Below are positions 7,617 through 16,700 of a stretch of DNA of 64,000 nt, piece by piece. The stretch comes from Bacteroidota bacterium (GTDB lineage: Bacteria > Bacteroidota > Bacteroidia > Chitinophagales > Chitinophagaceae). Both the position numbers and the translations under genes were made by a program. The stretch spans positions 184,016 to 248,015 of the forward strand of contig JAIUNW010000005.1 in assembly GCA_020161535.1 (NCBI GenBank), written 5' to 3'. The notes under the pieces were generated by a model. The model was not told the origin of the DNA, made no database searches, and worked only from the letters and a program-made list of their open reading frames with translations. Position 1 is the stretch's first letter; each line of letters starts with the position of its first letter.

Positions 7617-9647
7617 ATGAAAAAAATTCTGCTATTAGTAGCTGGCGGACTGTCTTTCGCTGCTTTCCAAAGTTGCAAAAACGAACCCGCTGCCAGCCAT
7701 ATGCCGATCGATACGGTGTTGGGCATTGATTCGTCCATTAAACCGGGCGATAACTTTTTCATGTTTGTGAATGGCAAATGGTATGATACGGTTTCCATAC
7801 CGCAGTCGCAGGCGGGTGTAGGTTCCTATAGTTTTATGAACTATCCGCAGCGCCAGCGCCTGGAAACCATCCTCGATAGTGTATCAAAAGCATCGAACAA
7901 ACCAGGAAGCATCGAACAACAGTTGGGCGATTTCTATGCCTCCGGCATGGATACCGCTACCATCGAAAAACTGGGCTATACGCCGCTAAAGCCCTTGCTC
8001 AACAAGATCGATGCCATCAAAGACCAGTCCTCCCTGCTGCAATTTGTCGCTGAAGCGCAGAAAGACAACAATGGCTCCATCATGGGCATTTATGTGGGGC
8101 CCGATGACAAGAACAGCAAAATCAATATTCTTCATTTTTCACAAACCGGATTGGGGCTTCCCGATCGCGATTATTATTTCAAAACCGATGCTCCTACCCT
8201 GACGGTACAAGCTGCTTATAAACAATTCATCACCTCATTGTTTAGCCTCACCGGTGCCGATGCGGCCACTGCAAAACAACAGACCGACATTGTGTATGGC
8301 ATCGAAAAACAGTTGGCTGAATCGCACAAAACCAATATTGAACGCCGCGATGTAAAAGCCAATTACAATAAAATGTCGCTCGCGGCCATCAATACCAAAA
8401 CACCCAATATCGGCTGGAGCAACTATTTGAAAACGCTGGGCCTGCAGGCCGATTCAGCCGATATACAACAACCCGCTTATTACGAGAAGCTGAATAAAAT
8501 GCTGGCCGCGGTAACGATCAACGACTGGAAATTATACCTGAAAGCAAATGTGTTGAGCAATTATGCCACGGCACTCAGCAAGCCGTTCTCTGATGCGGCT
8601 TTTGACTACAGCAAAGTCCTAACGGGGCAGGCTACCCGAAAGCCACGGGCCGAAGAAATGGTAGAAGTGATCGACCAAAATCTGGGCCAGGCATTGGGAC
8701 AATTGTACGTGAAAAAATATTTCAGCGAAGAAGCCAAAAAACGAATCAACGAATTGGTTGATAACCTGGAAAAAGCCTATGCCCATCGAATTGATAAGCT
8801 TGATTGGATGAGCGATTCTACCAAGGCAGCCGCCAAAGAAAAACTGAAAGCTTTCAGCCGCAAAGTGGGGTATCCCGACAAATGGCGCAGCTATGAAAAA
8901 GTGAAAGTAGGGCGCAATTCTTATTTTGAAAACATGGTATCGGCCGCAAGAAATGATTTCGAATATGGCATATCGAAACTGGGTCAACCGGTCGACAATA
9001 CAGAATGGCATACCACGCCCGGCACTGTTACAGCATATAACAACCCGCCGCTGAACGAGATCGTATTCCCCGCCGGCATTTTGCAATATCCCTATTTCGA
9101 TATCAGTTCAGACGATGCCACAAACTACGGCGGTATCGGCATGGTGATTGGCCATGAGATCACGCACTCGTTCGATGACCAGGGCGCGCAGTTCGATAAA
9201 GATGGCAATGTGCGCAATTGGTGGACGCCGGACGACTATGCCAAGTTCAAAGCGAAAACACAACAGGTGATCGATCTCTACAGTACTTTTACTGTGTTGG
9301 ATACCGTGCATGTAAAAGGCGCATTAACCGTGGGCGAGAACACCGCCGACAATGGTGGCATCGCGATCGCCTATGATGCCTTTAAACTTACCAAACAGGG
9401 TCAGGACAGTACACGCATAGACGGCTTCACGCCCGACCAACGTTTCTTCTTATCGATTGCACGCATCTGGCGGGTGAAAACCCGCGATGCATTTATGCGT
9501 AACTATGTCAACACCAATTCGCATTCACCAGCCATCTGGCGCGTCAATGGACCGCTGATGAATTTCGGTCCGTTTTACAAAGCCTTTAATGTACAGCCTG
9601 GTGATAAAATGTATCGGGCCGAAGACCAACGGTTGAAGATTTGGTAA
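7617..9647 (+). CDS. M13 family (neprilysin-type) metallopeptidase lipoprotein
   Basis: The 676-residue protein starts with a signal peptide ending in a lipobox (about residues 17-20, FQSC), so it should be lipid-anchored in the envelope. The N-terminal half matches the helical M13 domain (for example PGDNFFMFVNGKWYDT). The C-terminal catalytic domain carries the zinc motif HEITH (about 513-517, in VIGHEITHSFDDQGAQF) and the third ligand in ENTADNGG (about 573), plus the substrate-binding NAYY-like region VTAYNNPPLNEIVFPAGIL. Family members cleave peptides on the amino side of hydrophobic residues. Full length for the family. It is transcribed alone and divergently from rpsA. A duplicated 28-bp sequence directly upstream may affect its expression. 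Confidence 0.95.
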   Translation: MKKILLLVAGGLSFAAFQSCKNEPAASHMPIDTVLGIDSSIKPGDNFFMFVNGKWYDTVSIPQSQAGVGSYSFMNYPQRQRLETILDSVSKASNKPGSIEQQLGDFYASGMDTATIEKLGYTPLKPLLNKIDAIKDQSSLLQFVAEAQKDNNGSIMGIYVGPDDKNSKINILHFSQTGLGLPDRDYYFKTDAPTLTVQAAYKQFITSLFSLTGADAATAKQQTDIVYGIEKQLAESHKTNIERRDVKANYNKMSLAAINTKTPNIGWSNYLKTLGLQADSADIQQPAYYEKLNKMLAAVTINDWKLYLKANVLSNYATALSKPFSDAAFDYSKVLTGQATRKPRAEEMVEVIDQNLGQALGQLYVKKYFSEEAKKRINELVDNLEKAYAHRIDKLDWMSDSTKAAAKEKLKAFSRKVGYPDKWRSYEKVKVGRNSYFENMVSAARNDFEYGISKLGQPVDNTEWHTTPGTVTAYNNPPLNEIVFPAGILQYPYFDISSDDATNYGGIGMVIGHEITHSFDDQGAQFDKDGNVRNWWTPDDYAKFKAKTQQVIDLYSTFTVLDTVHVKGALTVGENTADNGGIAIAYDAFKLTKQGQDSTRIDGFTPDQRFFLSIARIWRVKTRDAFMRNYVNTNSHSPAIWRVNGPLMNFGPFYKAFNVQPGDKMYRAEDQRLKIW

Positions 9648-9765
9648 TTGAAGATTGATGATTTGTACAAGCATTAACACCAGGGTCAATGCTATTTGAT
9701 GAATTTAGCTGTCAGGCTGGGCAACCAAAACCTGTACATCGGCATTCATCGATAAAAAGATCTTC

Positions 9766-10864
9766 ATGATCAAAAACTACCTGCTGCTGGCTTGGCGAAA
9801 TGCGCGTAAACACGCCAGTCTTTCACTTATTCAGTTGCTGGGGTTAAGCGTGGGATTCGCATCCTGTCTGCTCATCTTTATCTACATTTCTCACGAACGC
9901 AACTACGACCGTTTCAACTAAAAGGCAGATCGCATAGAACGGGTCAGTTTTGTGATGAAGGCACCTGAAAGAACCACGGCCGTTGCGCGGGTTGCTACTC
10001 CTTTGTTATCTACACTTGCCAATGACTATCCAGAAGTAGAGAAAGTAATGTGGCTTCGTCCATTCTCTGCGGTCGTCAAACACAACCAGGAAATTTTTTC
10101 GGCAGACAATTTTTATTATAGCGATGCTTCCATTTTTGACGTGTTCGATTTCGATTTTGTAGACGGAACGGCGGCTTCCCTCCAACAGCCTCAGGTTGTG
10201 ATGCTTAGTGCCGCATCCTGTTGGCATGAAATCGTCCGACGACAAAGGCAACACACAAACCATCATCGGTGTTGTAAAAGACTTTCATAGCAAGTCGCTG
10301 CACAACAAAATCGAACCATTGATATTGCCATATGCCGATCGGCAGTCGCCCGTAATCACTGTCAGTGCAAAGCCGGGTTCAAGCCAAAAGATCAGCGATA
10401 TCTACCACCATTTTATTGACGACGTTCCCTTCCGACAGCAGTACATAACTGACATGTTGGTGAAGCAGTACGAGCCCGACCGTAAAGCATCAGTCGTTTT
10501 TGACGTTTTTACGGCACTCGCCATCTTCCTTTCCTGCCTTGGCTTATTTGGCTTGACAACGCTGGTATTGCGGCAAAGAACCCGCGAAATCGGCATTCGC
10601 AAATTGCTTGGCGCCGGCAAATGGCAACTAGCCCGCGTACTCTCCAGCAGCTTTCTTTTATTGGTTTTGTTGGCACTCGTTATCGCCATTCCAATAGCCG
10701 GCATCGTAATGCAGAAATGGTTGCAAACCTATCCTTATCATACGCGCATTGATTGGATAGCATACAGCACACCCATACTGAGTATTCTACTCGTAACAGT
10801 AATGGTAATCAGCATCGAAATCAATCGTGCTTCTAAAACTGACATCGTGAAAAGTATTTCCTAG
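9766..10864 (+). pseudogene. Degraded FtsX/MacB-type ABC transporter permease
   Basis: The reading frame starts at 9766 (MIKNYLLLAWRNARKHASLS, first membrane helix, typical of MacB-like permeases). It meets a TAA at 9919-9921 in place of an expected Lys/Glu in YDRFNxKADRI, then continues in frame through the periplasmic domain to about 10205. The frame then shifts by one, and the sequence jumps to what is normally the second periplasmic/FtsX half (TQTIIGVVKDFHSKSLHNKI, then RQRTREIGIRKLLGAGKWQL and C-terminal helices) ending at 10864. The total is about 365 codons against about 780-800 for intact relatives, so the middle membrane segments are deleted. This looks like a dead gene with both a nonsense change and an internal deletion. 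Confidence 0.88.
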
Positions 10865-11281
10865 CTAGTATAAGCAGTAAATAAAATCTGGCTTGGAAGC
10901 GTCACAACTCTTTGCGATGAAGTTTTTCATTTACACCTAAGCATCTTTTTCAACGTATCCATTTACGCTTGCAAGTATACTTCTTGCTGCTTACTTGATA
11001 CGCGGTTACCATTATTATAATGCGGGATAAACACCTGCTCATTTCTGCCAGCTACAATACTTGCCAAAATCTGGCTAGAATATCCTTGTTCAGCACAAAA
11101 TGCATCCTATTTTTTTTCGACAAAACCGATGCTTTCACAGAGCGAAGACCTTTGAATAAAATGCCGCACGGAAAGAGAGTCATACAAATTAACCTTGGGC
11201 AGTTTTACTGTACATCGCATACTCGTCATAGCGCCGGTGAAAAGAGCCAACCAAAAACAAAACCTCATTCTGCGTATATTT
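10865..11281. other. 417-bp region with no supported gene
   Basis: Composition is AT-richer than the surroundings. A plus-strand frame (11020-11349) and a minus-strand frame (11107-11301, with a weak signal-peptide-like MRFCFWLALFTGAM) are present, but neither shows family motifs. The region separates the decayed permease from the convergent BaiN-like gene. Confidence 0.4.
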
Positions 11282-12511
11282 TTAGTTTGGGCAAGCCGCA
11301 ATTTGCTGCGCCGCTACCCAACCACTTGTCCAGGCGTGCTGAAAATTAAAGCCGCCGGTGATGCCATCCACATCCAATACCTCGCCGCCAAAATACAATC
11401 CGGGTTGCAATCGGCTTTGCATAGTAAGCGGATCCACTTCAGGTAGAACGATGCCACCAGCCGTCACAAATTCTTCTTTGAACGTAGTTTTGCCTTGCAC
11501 CGAAAAGCTGGCGCCCGTCAATTGTTTTGCCAATAGGTTTTGCGCTTTCGCTGGCAGATCGGCCCATCGCAACTCGGCATCAATGGCTGCCTCAGCCAAC
11601 AACCATTCCCACAATCGTTGTGGCAACTCGAAGGGATTTTTATTCCGGATTTTCTGCGCACCTTTCTGTTGTCGATACTCCTGCAGAAAAAGGCGAAGGC
11701 TATTCTCGTTATATGTGGGTGTCCAGTTCACCACAATCTCAAAATGCCAGTTCTTAGCTGCCAGGTCGCGCGCACCCCAGGCACTGAGCCGTAAAATAAC
11801 CGGTCCGCTCATGCCCCAATGTGTAACCAACAATGGCCCACGTTCAACCAGCTTGGTTCCGGCGATTTTTACCAACGCATCCGGCGCTACCAACCCCATC
11901 AGTGTTGTTATTGAATGCTTGGGCAAATTAAACGTGTATAGCGAGGGAACCGGTTTTTCAATAGTATGCCCCAGGGCCGTCAACCAATTGAACTGTTCCG
12001 CCTTGGGGAAGCCACCGGTGGCCACAAAAATATAATCAGCAGTATAACTTGCTTTGCTGCTGGTTATTTCCCAATGGCCTGGTTGGCGTTGAATACTTTT
12101 CACTTCTTCACCCATCCGCAGGTCTACTTTGTACCGATCGGCTTCGGCCAGCAGGCAGTTTACAATAGCCGCCGAATCATCACTCACTGGAAAAACGCGA
12201 CCATCTGTTTCGGTTTTCAAGGGCACGCCTCTTTCTTCAAACCAATGCATGGTATCTGCGGGTGAAAACGCCGTAAAAGATTTTTGCAGAAATTTTTCGC
12301 CTCGCGGATATTTCTTAACCAACTCACTAACGCGAAAACAAGCATGGGTTACATTGCAACGTCCACCACCGCTCACCCGCACTTTCGATAATAGCTTATT
12401 GGTTTTTTCCAGAAGTATAACCCGCAGCGACGCATCCATGCGCGCAGCATTCACTGCACAAAAGAAGCCCGCCGCGCCTCCACCAATCACCAGCAGCGTT
12501 TTATTTGCCAT
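11282..12511 (-). CDS. NAD(P)/FAD-dependent oxidoreductase, BaiN/RdsA (HI0933) family
   Basis: Starting at the ATG at 12511 gives 409 residues with an FAD-binding Rossmann motif right at the N-terminus (LLVIGGGAAGFFCAVNAAR), the family signature SGGGRCNVTH shortly after, and TGGFPKAEQFNWLTALGH plus the C-terminal motif YFGGEVLDVDGITGGFNFQH. An upstream TTG would add six residues but gives no extra homology. The family includes a bile-acid dehydrogenase-like flavoprotein, but most members, including this one, have no established substrate. The 3' end faces the degraded permease region. The hypothetical gene upstream begins 18 bp away on the same strand, suggesting co-transcription. Confidence 0.92.
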   Translation of the reverse strand: MANKTLLVIGGGAAGFFCAVNAARMDASLRVILLEKTNKLLSKVRVSGGGRCNVTHACFRVSELVKKYPRGEKFLQKSFTAFSPADTMHWFEERGVPLKTETDGRVFPVSDDSAAIVNCLLAEADRYKVDLRMGEEVKSIQRQPGHWEITSSKASYTADYIFVATGGFPKAEQFNWLTALGHTIEKPVPSLYTFNLPKHSITTLMGLVAPDALVKIAGTKLVERGPLLVTHWGMSGPVILRLSAWGARDLAAKNWHFEIVVNWTPTYNENSLRLFLQEYRQQKGAQKIRNKNPFELPQRLWEWLLAEAAIDAELRWADLPAKAQNLLAKQLTGASFSVQGKTTFKEEFVTAGGIVLPEVDPLTMQSRLQPGLYFGGEVLDVDGITGGFNFQHAWTSGWVAAQQIAACPN

Positions 12512-12529
12512 CCAACAAAGTAAATGCAA

Positions 12530-13432
12530 TCAACGCCATTCAAAATCGGGAAGTTCAAAATAATACAAACGCCAGGTTTCATCTCCGGGCTCCTTGCTGT
12601 AGTAGAATGAAAAATCTTCCCATGGGGATGGTTTTTTTTGATCTACAGAAAGGGCCGCGCGCCCTTTAACACAGGCCTTTTGCCGCGCCCCTTCCGCTCC
12701 TTGTATGGAAGCGTCCTTAAAATCAACCCGAAGGCTGATTTCCTGTACCAGATCGATGGCCAGGCCGAGGCGTGCTGGCTGCCGAAGCCGCTTCTCCACT
12801 ATCCCACTATCGCCCACCAGCGCCGCCAGCTTGGCGACTATATTCTTTTTTTCAAAAACATGATTGGTCGGCGTCAACAGTACTTGCGCCAGTTGCTCAG
12901 CAATCTGTGTATACGAACCCAGGTACCAGCATCGAACCAGTGCGGCAGATAATTCATTCACGTCGCTCAATCTGTTTGGATGAAAGTCTTCGTAGTCGAA
13001 ATAATTCGACATACCGGTCACTTTCACACTGTTTACTTCTTCAAACAAGAGCGTATCGGTAATGAAGCGATAGATGGTTTCAGGCGGATAATCGCCACCA
13101 ATGGCTAAATACACGCCGCCTTTTTCCAGCAGGTCCAACAACGCATCCAATTCTTTTTCCAAATCGGCGGGCGGAATGTCGTCGATTTTTTTTATCGTGG
13201 GATAGTCGAGGAATTCAAGTACCGTAATCATCGTGCCGCTGTTTCCCCACGCATGCAGGTCTATCAAATGCCTAAGCATTTTGTTTTCAAACGGGATACT
13301 GGAAGCAGGTGGCAGTCCGTCTAAACTGCCACCCAGCAGCGCACTGAGCTGCAGGCGCAAGCGTCGGTTTTCTTCTTCGTAAGACAGCTTCTCCATAATG
13401 TTTTGTTTGGAGCAAACTTCTTGTAAGGGCAT
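12530..13432 (-). CDS. Hypothetical protein, 300 aa
   Basis: No family is recognised. The N-terminus has a predicted coiled coil (MEKLSYEEENRRLRLQLSAL), followed by an alpha/beta-looking body with IPFENKMLRHLIDLHAWGN and FLDYPTIKKIDD. The C-terminus is Trp/Tyr-rich (WRLYYFELPDFEWR). There is no signal peptide or membrane segment, so it is probably cytoplasmic. A start at the internal ATG (13396, MEKLSYEE) is equally possible. It lies 18 bp upstream of the BaiN-like gene on the same strand and downstream of map, with which it may share transcription (61-bp gap, no terminator seen). Confidence 0.7.
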   Translation of the reverse strand: MPLQEVCSKQNIMEKLSYEEENRRLRLQLSALLGGSLDGLPPASSIPFENKMLRHLIDLHAWGNSGTMITVLEFLDYPTIKKIDDIPPADLEKELDALLDLLEKGGVYLAIGGDYPPETIYRFITDTLLFEEVNSVKVTGMSNYFDYEDFHPNRLSDVNELSAALVRCWYLGSYTQIAEQLAQVLLTPTNHVFEKKNIVAKLAALVGDSGIVEKRLRQPARLGLAIDLVQEISLRVDFKDASIQGAEGARQKACVKGRAALSVDQKKPSPWEDFSFYYSKEPGDETWRLYYFELPDFEWR

Positions 13433-13493
13433 AGAAAATAAAACCGTTCTTTAACGGTTTCTCTCCTCAACTTTTCACCCTATACGCGCTCGA

Positions 13494-14294
13494 TTAGTAA
13501 TCGGAACAGAGCGCCGGATTGGCTTTCTCTGCTGCTTCGATTTCTGTGAAAGAAGACAAAACATCGGCTTTGCCCCGACGCACACATACATTGTGTTCAT
13601 AGTGGGCGGCTGGCTGGCCATCTTTGGTTCTCACCGTCCAGCCATCGTCGTCGTACCAAACTTCTTTTACACCCATATTGATCATGGGTTCGATGGCGAT
13701 TACGAGTCCGTCGTTTAACTTGGCACCACTGCCTCGTTTACCATAGTTCGGCACCTGTGGGTCTTCGTGTAGTTTGCGACCGAGGCCATGGCCCACCAGT
13801 TCGCGTACCACACCGTATTTGTGTTTGCGTTCAGCATAGTCCTGCACCGCAAATGAGATATCACCAATCCGGTTACCGGCTACCGCTTTGTCGATGCCCA
13901 TTTGCAAAGAATCTTTGGTAACGCGCAACAACTTCTTCACCTCATCACTCACTTCACCAATGGCAAAAGTATAGGCACTGTCGCCATGAAAACCGTTTTT
14001 AAAAACGCCAACATCAACCGAAACGATATCACCATTTTCCAAGGGCTTGTCGTTCGGAAAGCCATGTACCACCGCATCGTTCACGCTGATACAACAAGCA
14101 AAAGGAAAACCTTTGTAATTCTTGAAAGAAGGGGTTGCGCCGTTGTCTACAATAAATTTCTCGGCAAATGCATCTACCTCCTTAGTGGTCATGCCTGGCT
14201 TCAAAATGGCTGCTACAGCCGCGAGTGTTTTGCTTACCAACAACGCACTCTCGCGCATGGCTTCCACCTCAGTGGTCGTTTTATAATGAATCAT
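13494..14294 (-). CDS. map: Methionine aminopeptidase, type I
   Basis: The start is set at the ATG at 14294 (MIHYKTTTEVEAMRESALLV), the usual N-terminus for this family. A 29-codon upstream extension overlaps a promoter element and is rejected. The 266-residue enzyme removes the initiator Met from nascent proteins. The metal ligands are visible: two Asp in DVGVFKNGFHGDSAYTF, His in GHGLGRKLHEDP, Glu in IEPMINMG and Glu in HYEHNVCV. A ~20-residue C-terminal extension (ending NPALCSDY) goes beyond the usual end. It follows secY as in many Bacteroidota, but a terminator after secY and a TACCTTTG element ahead of it indicate independent transcription. Confidence 0.96.
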   Translation of the reverse strand: MIHYKTTTEVEAMRESALLVSKTLAAVAAILKPGMTTKEVDAFAEKFIVDNGATPSFKNYKGFPFACCISVNDAVVHGFPNDKPLENGDIVSVDVGVFKNGFHGDSAYTFAIGEVSDEVKKLLRVTKDSLQMGIDKAVAGNRIGDISFAVQDYAERKHKYGVVRELVGHGLGRKLHEDPQVPNYGKRGSGAKLNDGLVIAIEPMINMGVKEVWYDDDGWTVRTKDGQPAAHYEHNVCVRRGKADVLSSFTEIEAAEKANPALCSDY

Positions 14295-14354
14295 CTTAAT
14301 AAAGTCGAACATTTTAGGAGCGGCGCCGGACAGTTTCACGCCGCCAGCGACACG

Positions 14355-14362
14355 CAAAGGTA
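14355..14362 (-). promoter_or_regulatory. -7 promoter element (TACCTTTG) of map
   Basis: The minus strand reads TACCTTTG at 14362-14355, 61 bp before the map ATG. A TTG lies only 16 nt further upstream, shorter than the usual 19-21, so the -33 element is uncertain. It supports the shorter map start at 14294. Confidence 0.6.
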
Positions 14363-14437
14363 CGAAACTAGCCTGTTTCAACAGCTATTGCAAATCGCAT
14401 TGACAGTAGGCGCTGCAAACAACAGCAGGCGACAACC

Positions 14438-14466
14438 AAAAAAGCGGGTGCCATGAGCACCCGCCT
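14438..14466 (-). terminator. Rho-independent terminator after secY
   Basis: On the minus strand GCGGGTGC (14464-14457) pairs with GCACCCGC (14451-14444) around a 5-nt loop and is followed by six T. It lies about 45 bp past the secY stop and ends the S10-spc transcript. Confidence 0.92.
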
Positions 14467-14509
14467 TGAAATATTATTTACTGCCAACAACCAGCAGTGG
14501 TTTTTCTCC

Positions 14510-15844
14510 TTAAATCGGCGAACTGGTCACCGACTGGCGCCCCTGAATGCGGCCGCTTTTCATCAACCCATCGTACTGACGCATCAGCAATTGGGTTTCT
14601 ATCTGTTGCAGGGTATCCAAAATAACACCCACCATGATCAGCAATGAAGTACCTCCGAAGAAGGAAGCAAATCCTTGCGTAATGTTCAACCGTTGTGCAA
14701 AGCCGGGCATGATACCAACAATCGCCAATAGAATGGCGCCTGGTAGGGTAATCCGGTCCATCACCGCGCCGATATAGTCGGCCGTCGGTTGACCTGGCTT
14801 CACGCCGGGTATAAAGCCGTTGTTGCGTTTCAGGTCTTCTGCAATCTGCTTGGGGTTAAAGATCAGGGCGGTGTACAAAAAGGTAAACGCAATCACAATC
14901 ACCGCATAAATCACCATATGCCAGGCATCACGGGGGTCTGCAAAGATTTTGGCAATGCCCTGGCCCGATTCAAAACTGGTATAAGAGAATAAGGTAGGCA
15001 GGAACATTATGGCCTGGGCGAAGATGATCGGCATTACACCGGCACCATTCACTTTCAGGGGCAGGAACTGGCGAGCACCGCCGAACTGCTTGTTACCAAT
15101 GATCTGCTTAGCGTATTGTACGGGAATCTTGCGAACACCTTGTACCAGTACAATCAGGCCCATGATGATGGCCACGAGTACGGCGATTTCGATGATGAAC
15201 AACAACAGACCTCCACCGCCACGGTTGCTTTTAGCCGCCCATTCCTGGATGGATGCCTGCGGCAAGCGGGCTAGGATACCCACCATGATGATCAGCGAGG
15301 TACCATTGCCCAACCCTTTGTCGGTAATCTTTTCACCCAACCACATCACAAACAGCGTTCCTGCGGTAAGGATAATTGTGGTTGAAAGCCAGAAATAAGC
15401 AGCATAGCTGTCGAGCAAAGCAGCGCCATTCACTTGCTTGATATAAGCCACATAGGCACCGGCCTGCACGGCAGTTACAATCACTGTCAAATAGCGGGTC
15501 CATTGGTTGATCTTCTTCCGGCCACTCTCCCCTTCTTTCTGCACTTTCTGCATGCGAGGAACCAGGATGGTCATCAATTGCATGAAGATGGAAGCAGAGA
15601 TATAAGGCATGATACCCAGGGCGAAGATGGATGCCTGTGAAAAGGCACCACCGGCAAAGGCGTCAATCAGCCCAAGGGCACCTGATTTTGCGCTGGCAAG
15701 GTTGATCTTATTCGGATCGATACCGGGCAACACGATGTGCGCACCGATACGATAAATGAGAATGAGCAGCAAGGTCGTTATGATCTTGTTCCGTAACTCC
15801 TCAATGCTCCAGATATTCTTGAGCGTCTGAAAAAATTTCTTCAC
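14510..15844 (-). CDS. secY: Preprotein translocase subunit SecY
   Basis: The 444-residue, ten-helix membrane protein begins MKKFFQTLKNIWSIEELRNK and carries the plug/first-helix region with GIDPNKINLAS, the helix with IFALGIMPYISASIFMQL, and the C-terminal ILDTLQQIETQLLMRQYDGL. It forms the Sec protein-conducting channel with SecE and SecG. It is the last gene of the spc part of the cluster, 70 bp after rplO. A hairpin-plus-T-run lies in that gap, so its level may be set lower than that of the ribosomal proteins. Full length. Confidence 0.97.
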   Translation of the reverse strand: MKKFFQTLKNIWSIEELRNKIITTLLLILIYRIGAHIVLPGIDPNKINLASAKSGALGLIDAFAGGAFSQASIFALGIMPYISASIFMQLMTILVPRMQKVQKEGESGRKKINQWTRYLTVIVTAVQAGAYVAYIKQVNGAALLDSYAAYFWLSTTIILTAGTLFVMWLGEKITDKGLGNGTSLIIMVGILARLPQASIQEWAAKSNRGGGGLLLFIIEIAVLVAIIMGLIVLVQGVRKIPVQYAKQIIGNKQFGGARQFLPLKVNGAGVMPIIFAQAIMFLPTLFSYTSFESGQGIAKIFADPRDAWHMVIYAVIVIAFTFLYTALIFNPKQIAEDLKRNNGFIPGVKPGQPTADYIGAVMDRITLPGAILLAIVGIMPGFAQRLNITQGFASFFGGTSLLIMVGVILDTLQQIETQLLMRQYDGLMKSGRIQGRQSVTSSPI

Positions 15845-15874
15845 GGGTTTTCTGACTTTAAATGGGCCTTAACT

Positions 15875-15898
15875 AAAAAAGACGCAACTTGTGCGTCC
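15875..15898 (-). terminator. Terminator-like hairpin between rplO and secY
   Basis: On the minus strand GACGCA (15897-15892) and TGCGTC (15886-15881) form a 6-bp stem with a 5-nt loop, followed directly by six T (15880-15875). It sits inside an otherwise continuous operon, so it probably acts as a partial terminator or attenuator reducing secY expression. Confidence 0.75.
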
Positions 15899-15914
15899 GG
15901 CAAGTTACTGAAAA

Positions 15915-16364
15915 TTACTTCACGATCTCGAGGGTTCCACCGGCCGCTTCTACAGCTGCTTTCGCTTTGGCGCTCGCCGCGTTCACTTTGAAACTGAGTT
16001 TTGATTTCAGTTCGCCGGTGGCCAACAATTTTACATTGTCGAACTGGGCGATGAGGCCATTGATGTACAAACTTTCGAGGCTGAATTCAGTCAGGTTATA
16101 TTTCTCCACCAATTGGTCAACATGACCGAGGTTAAAGACTTTGTATTCAACACGGTTGATATTGGTAAAACCCCGTTTGGGGATACGACGCTGGATGGGC
16201 ATCTGACCACCTTCGTGGGCCCTTTTGCTTGAATAACCAGCGCGGCTTTGTCCGCCTTTATTACCTTTTGTCGACGTGCCACCCTTACCGGATGCTTCAC
16301 CACGACCTAACCGTTTTTGCTTGTGTGTTGCGCCTTCTGCAGGCTTGATGTTGTGCAGATTCAT
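15915..16364 (-). CDS. rplO: 50S ribosomal protein L15
   Basis: The 149-residue protein begins MNLHNIKPAEGATHKQKRLG, with the Gly/Lys/Arg-rich N-terminal region typical of L15 (GRGEASGKGGTSTKGNKGGQ) and the RGFTNINR segment. It binds 23S rRNA late in 50S assembly. It lies 137 bp after rpmD, an unusually wide gap filled by a dispersed palindromic repeat. Confidence 0.96.
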   Translation of the reverse strand: MNLHNIKPAEGATHKQKRLGRGEASGKGGTSTKGNKGGQSRAGYSSKRAHEGGQMPIQRRIPKRGFTNINRVEYKVFNLGHVDQLVEKYNLTEFSLESLYINGLIAQFDNVKLLATGELKSKLSFKVNAASAKAKAAVEAAGGTLEIVK

Positions 16365-16410
16365 TGTGTAGATTTTTACTTACGGGAAATCTTCCCTCGC
16401 GAAACAATAT

Positions 16411-16508
16411 GGTTTAAGGTTTAATGTATAAGGTCTAAGGTTGGGTCGCTACTGGCGTAACAAACTAGCACCGCGGCAGCTTAAACCTTAAACTTTAAAC
16501 TTTAAACC
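16411..16508. repeat. Dispersed palindromic repeat, copy B, inside the ribosomal operon
   Basis: The left arm at 16411-16440 (GGTTTAAGGTTTAATGTATA onward) and the right arm at 16481-16508 (TTAAACCTTAAACTTTAAAC onward) are inverted, with the core CGCGGCAGC at 16472-16480 (complement of GCTGCCGCG). The right arm contains the rpmD stop codon. It separates rpmD from rplO without stopping the operon. Confidence 0.8.
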
Positions 16509-16681
16509 TCTTCCACTTTCACTAGGTGTTCCACGGTCCTTACCATGCCTAGTATTTGTGGAGTGGCTTCCACTTCTTTGGAAGCATTCATTTTTTTCAG
16601 ACCCAGGGCGATCAGGGTAGCCTTCTGGCGCTCGGGGCGGTCGATGGCACTTTTCACCTGGGTGATCTTGATCTTTTTCAT
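16502..16681 (-). CDS. rpmD: 50S ribosomal protein L30
   Basis: A 59-residue protein too short for many gene callers. It reads MKKIKITQVKSAIDRPERQK, then ATLIALGLKKMN and a C-terminal ILGMVRTVEHLVKVEEV, matching L30 in length and motif. It is 19 bp from rpsE in the standard rpsE-rpmD-rplO order. Its TAA stop (16504-16502) is provided by the TTTAAACC tract of the adjoining repeat element. Confidence 0.95.
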   Translation of the reverse strand: MKKIKITQVKSAIDRPERQKATLIALGLKKMNASKEVEATPQILGMVRTVEHLVKVEEV

Positions 16682-16700
16682 GATTATTCTTTAGAAGTGG

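Noticed and set aside
11020..11349. 109-codon plus-strand frame before the BaiN-like gene
   Set aside because: It overlaps the 3' end of the BaiN-like gene and has no recognisable protein features.
14295..14381. N-terminal extension of methionine aminopeptidase
   Set aside because: The extension overlaps a TACCTTTG promoter element, and the family start MIHYKT is at 14294.
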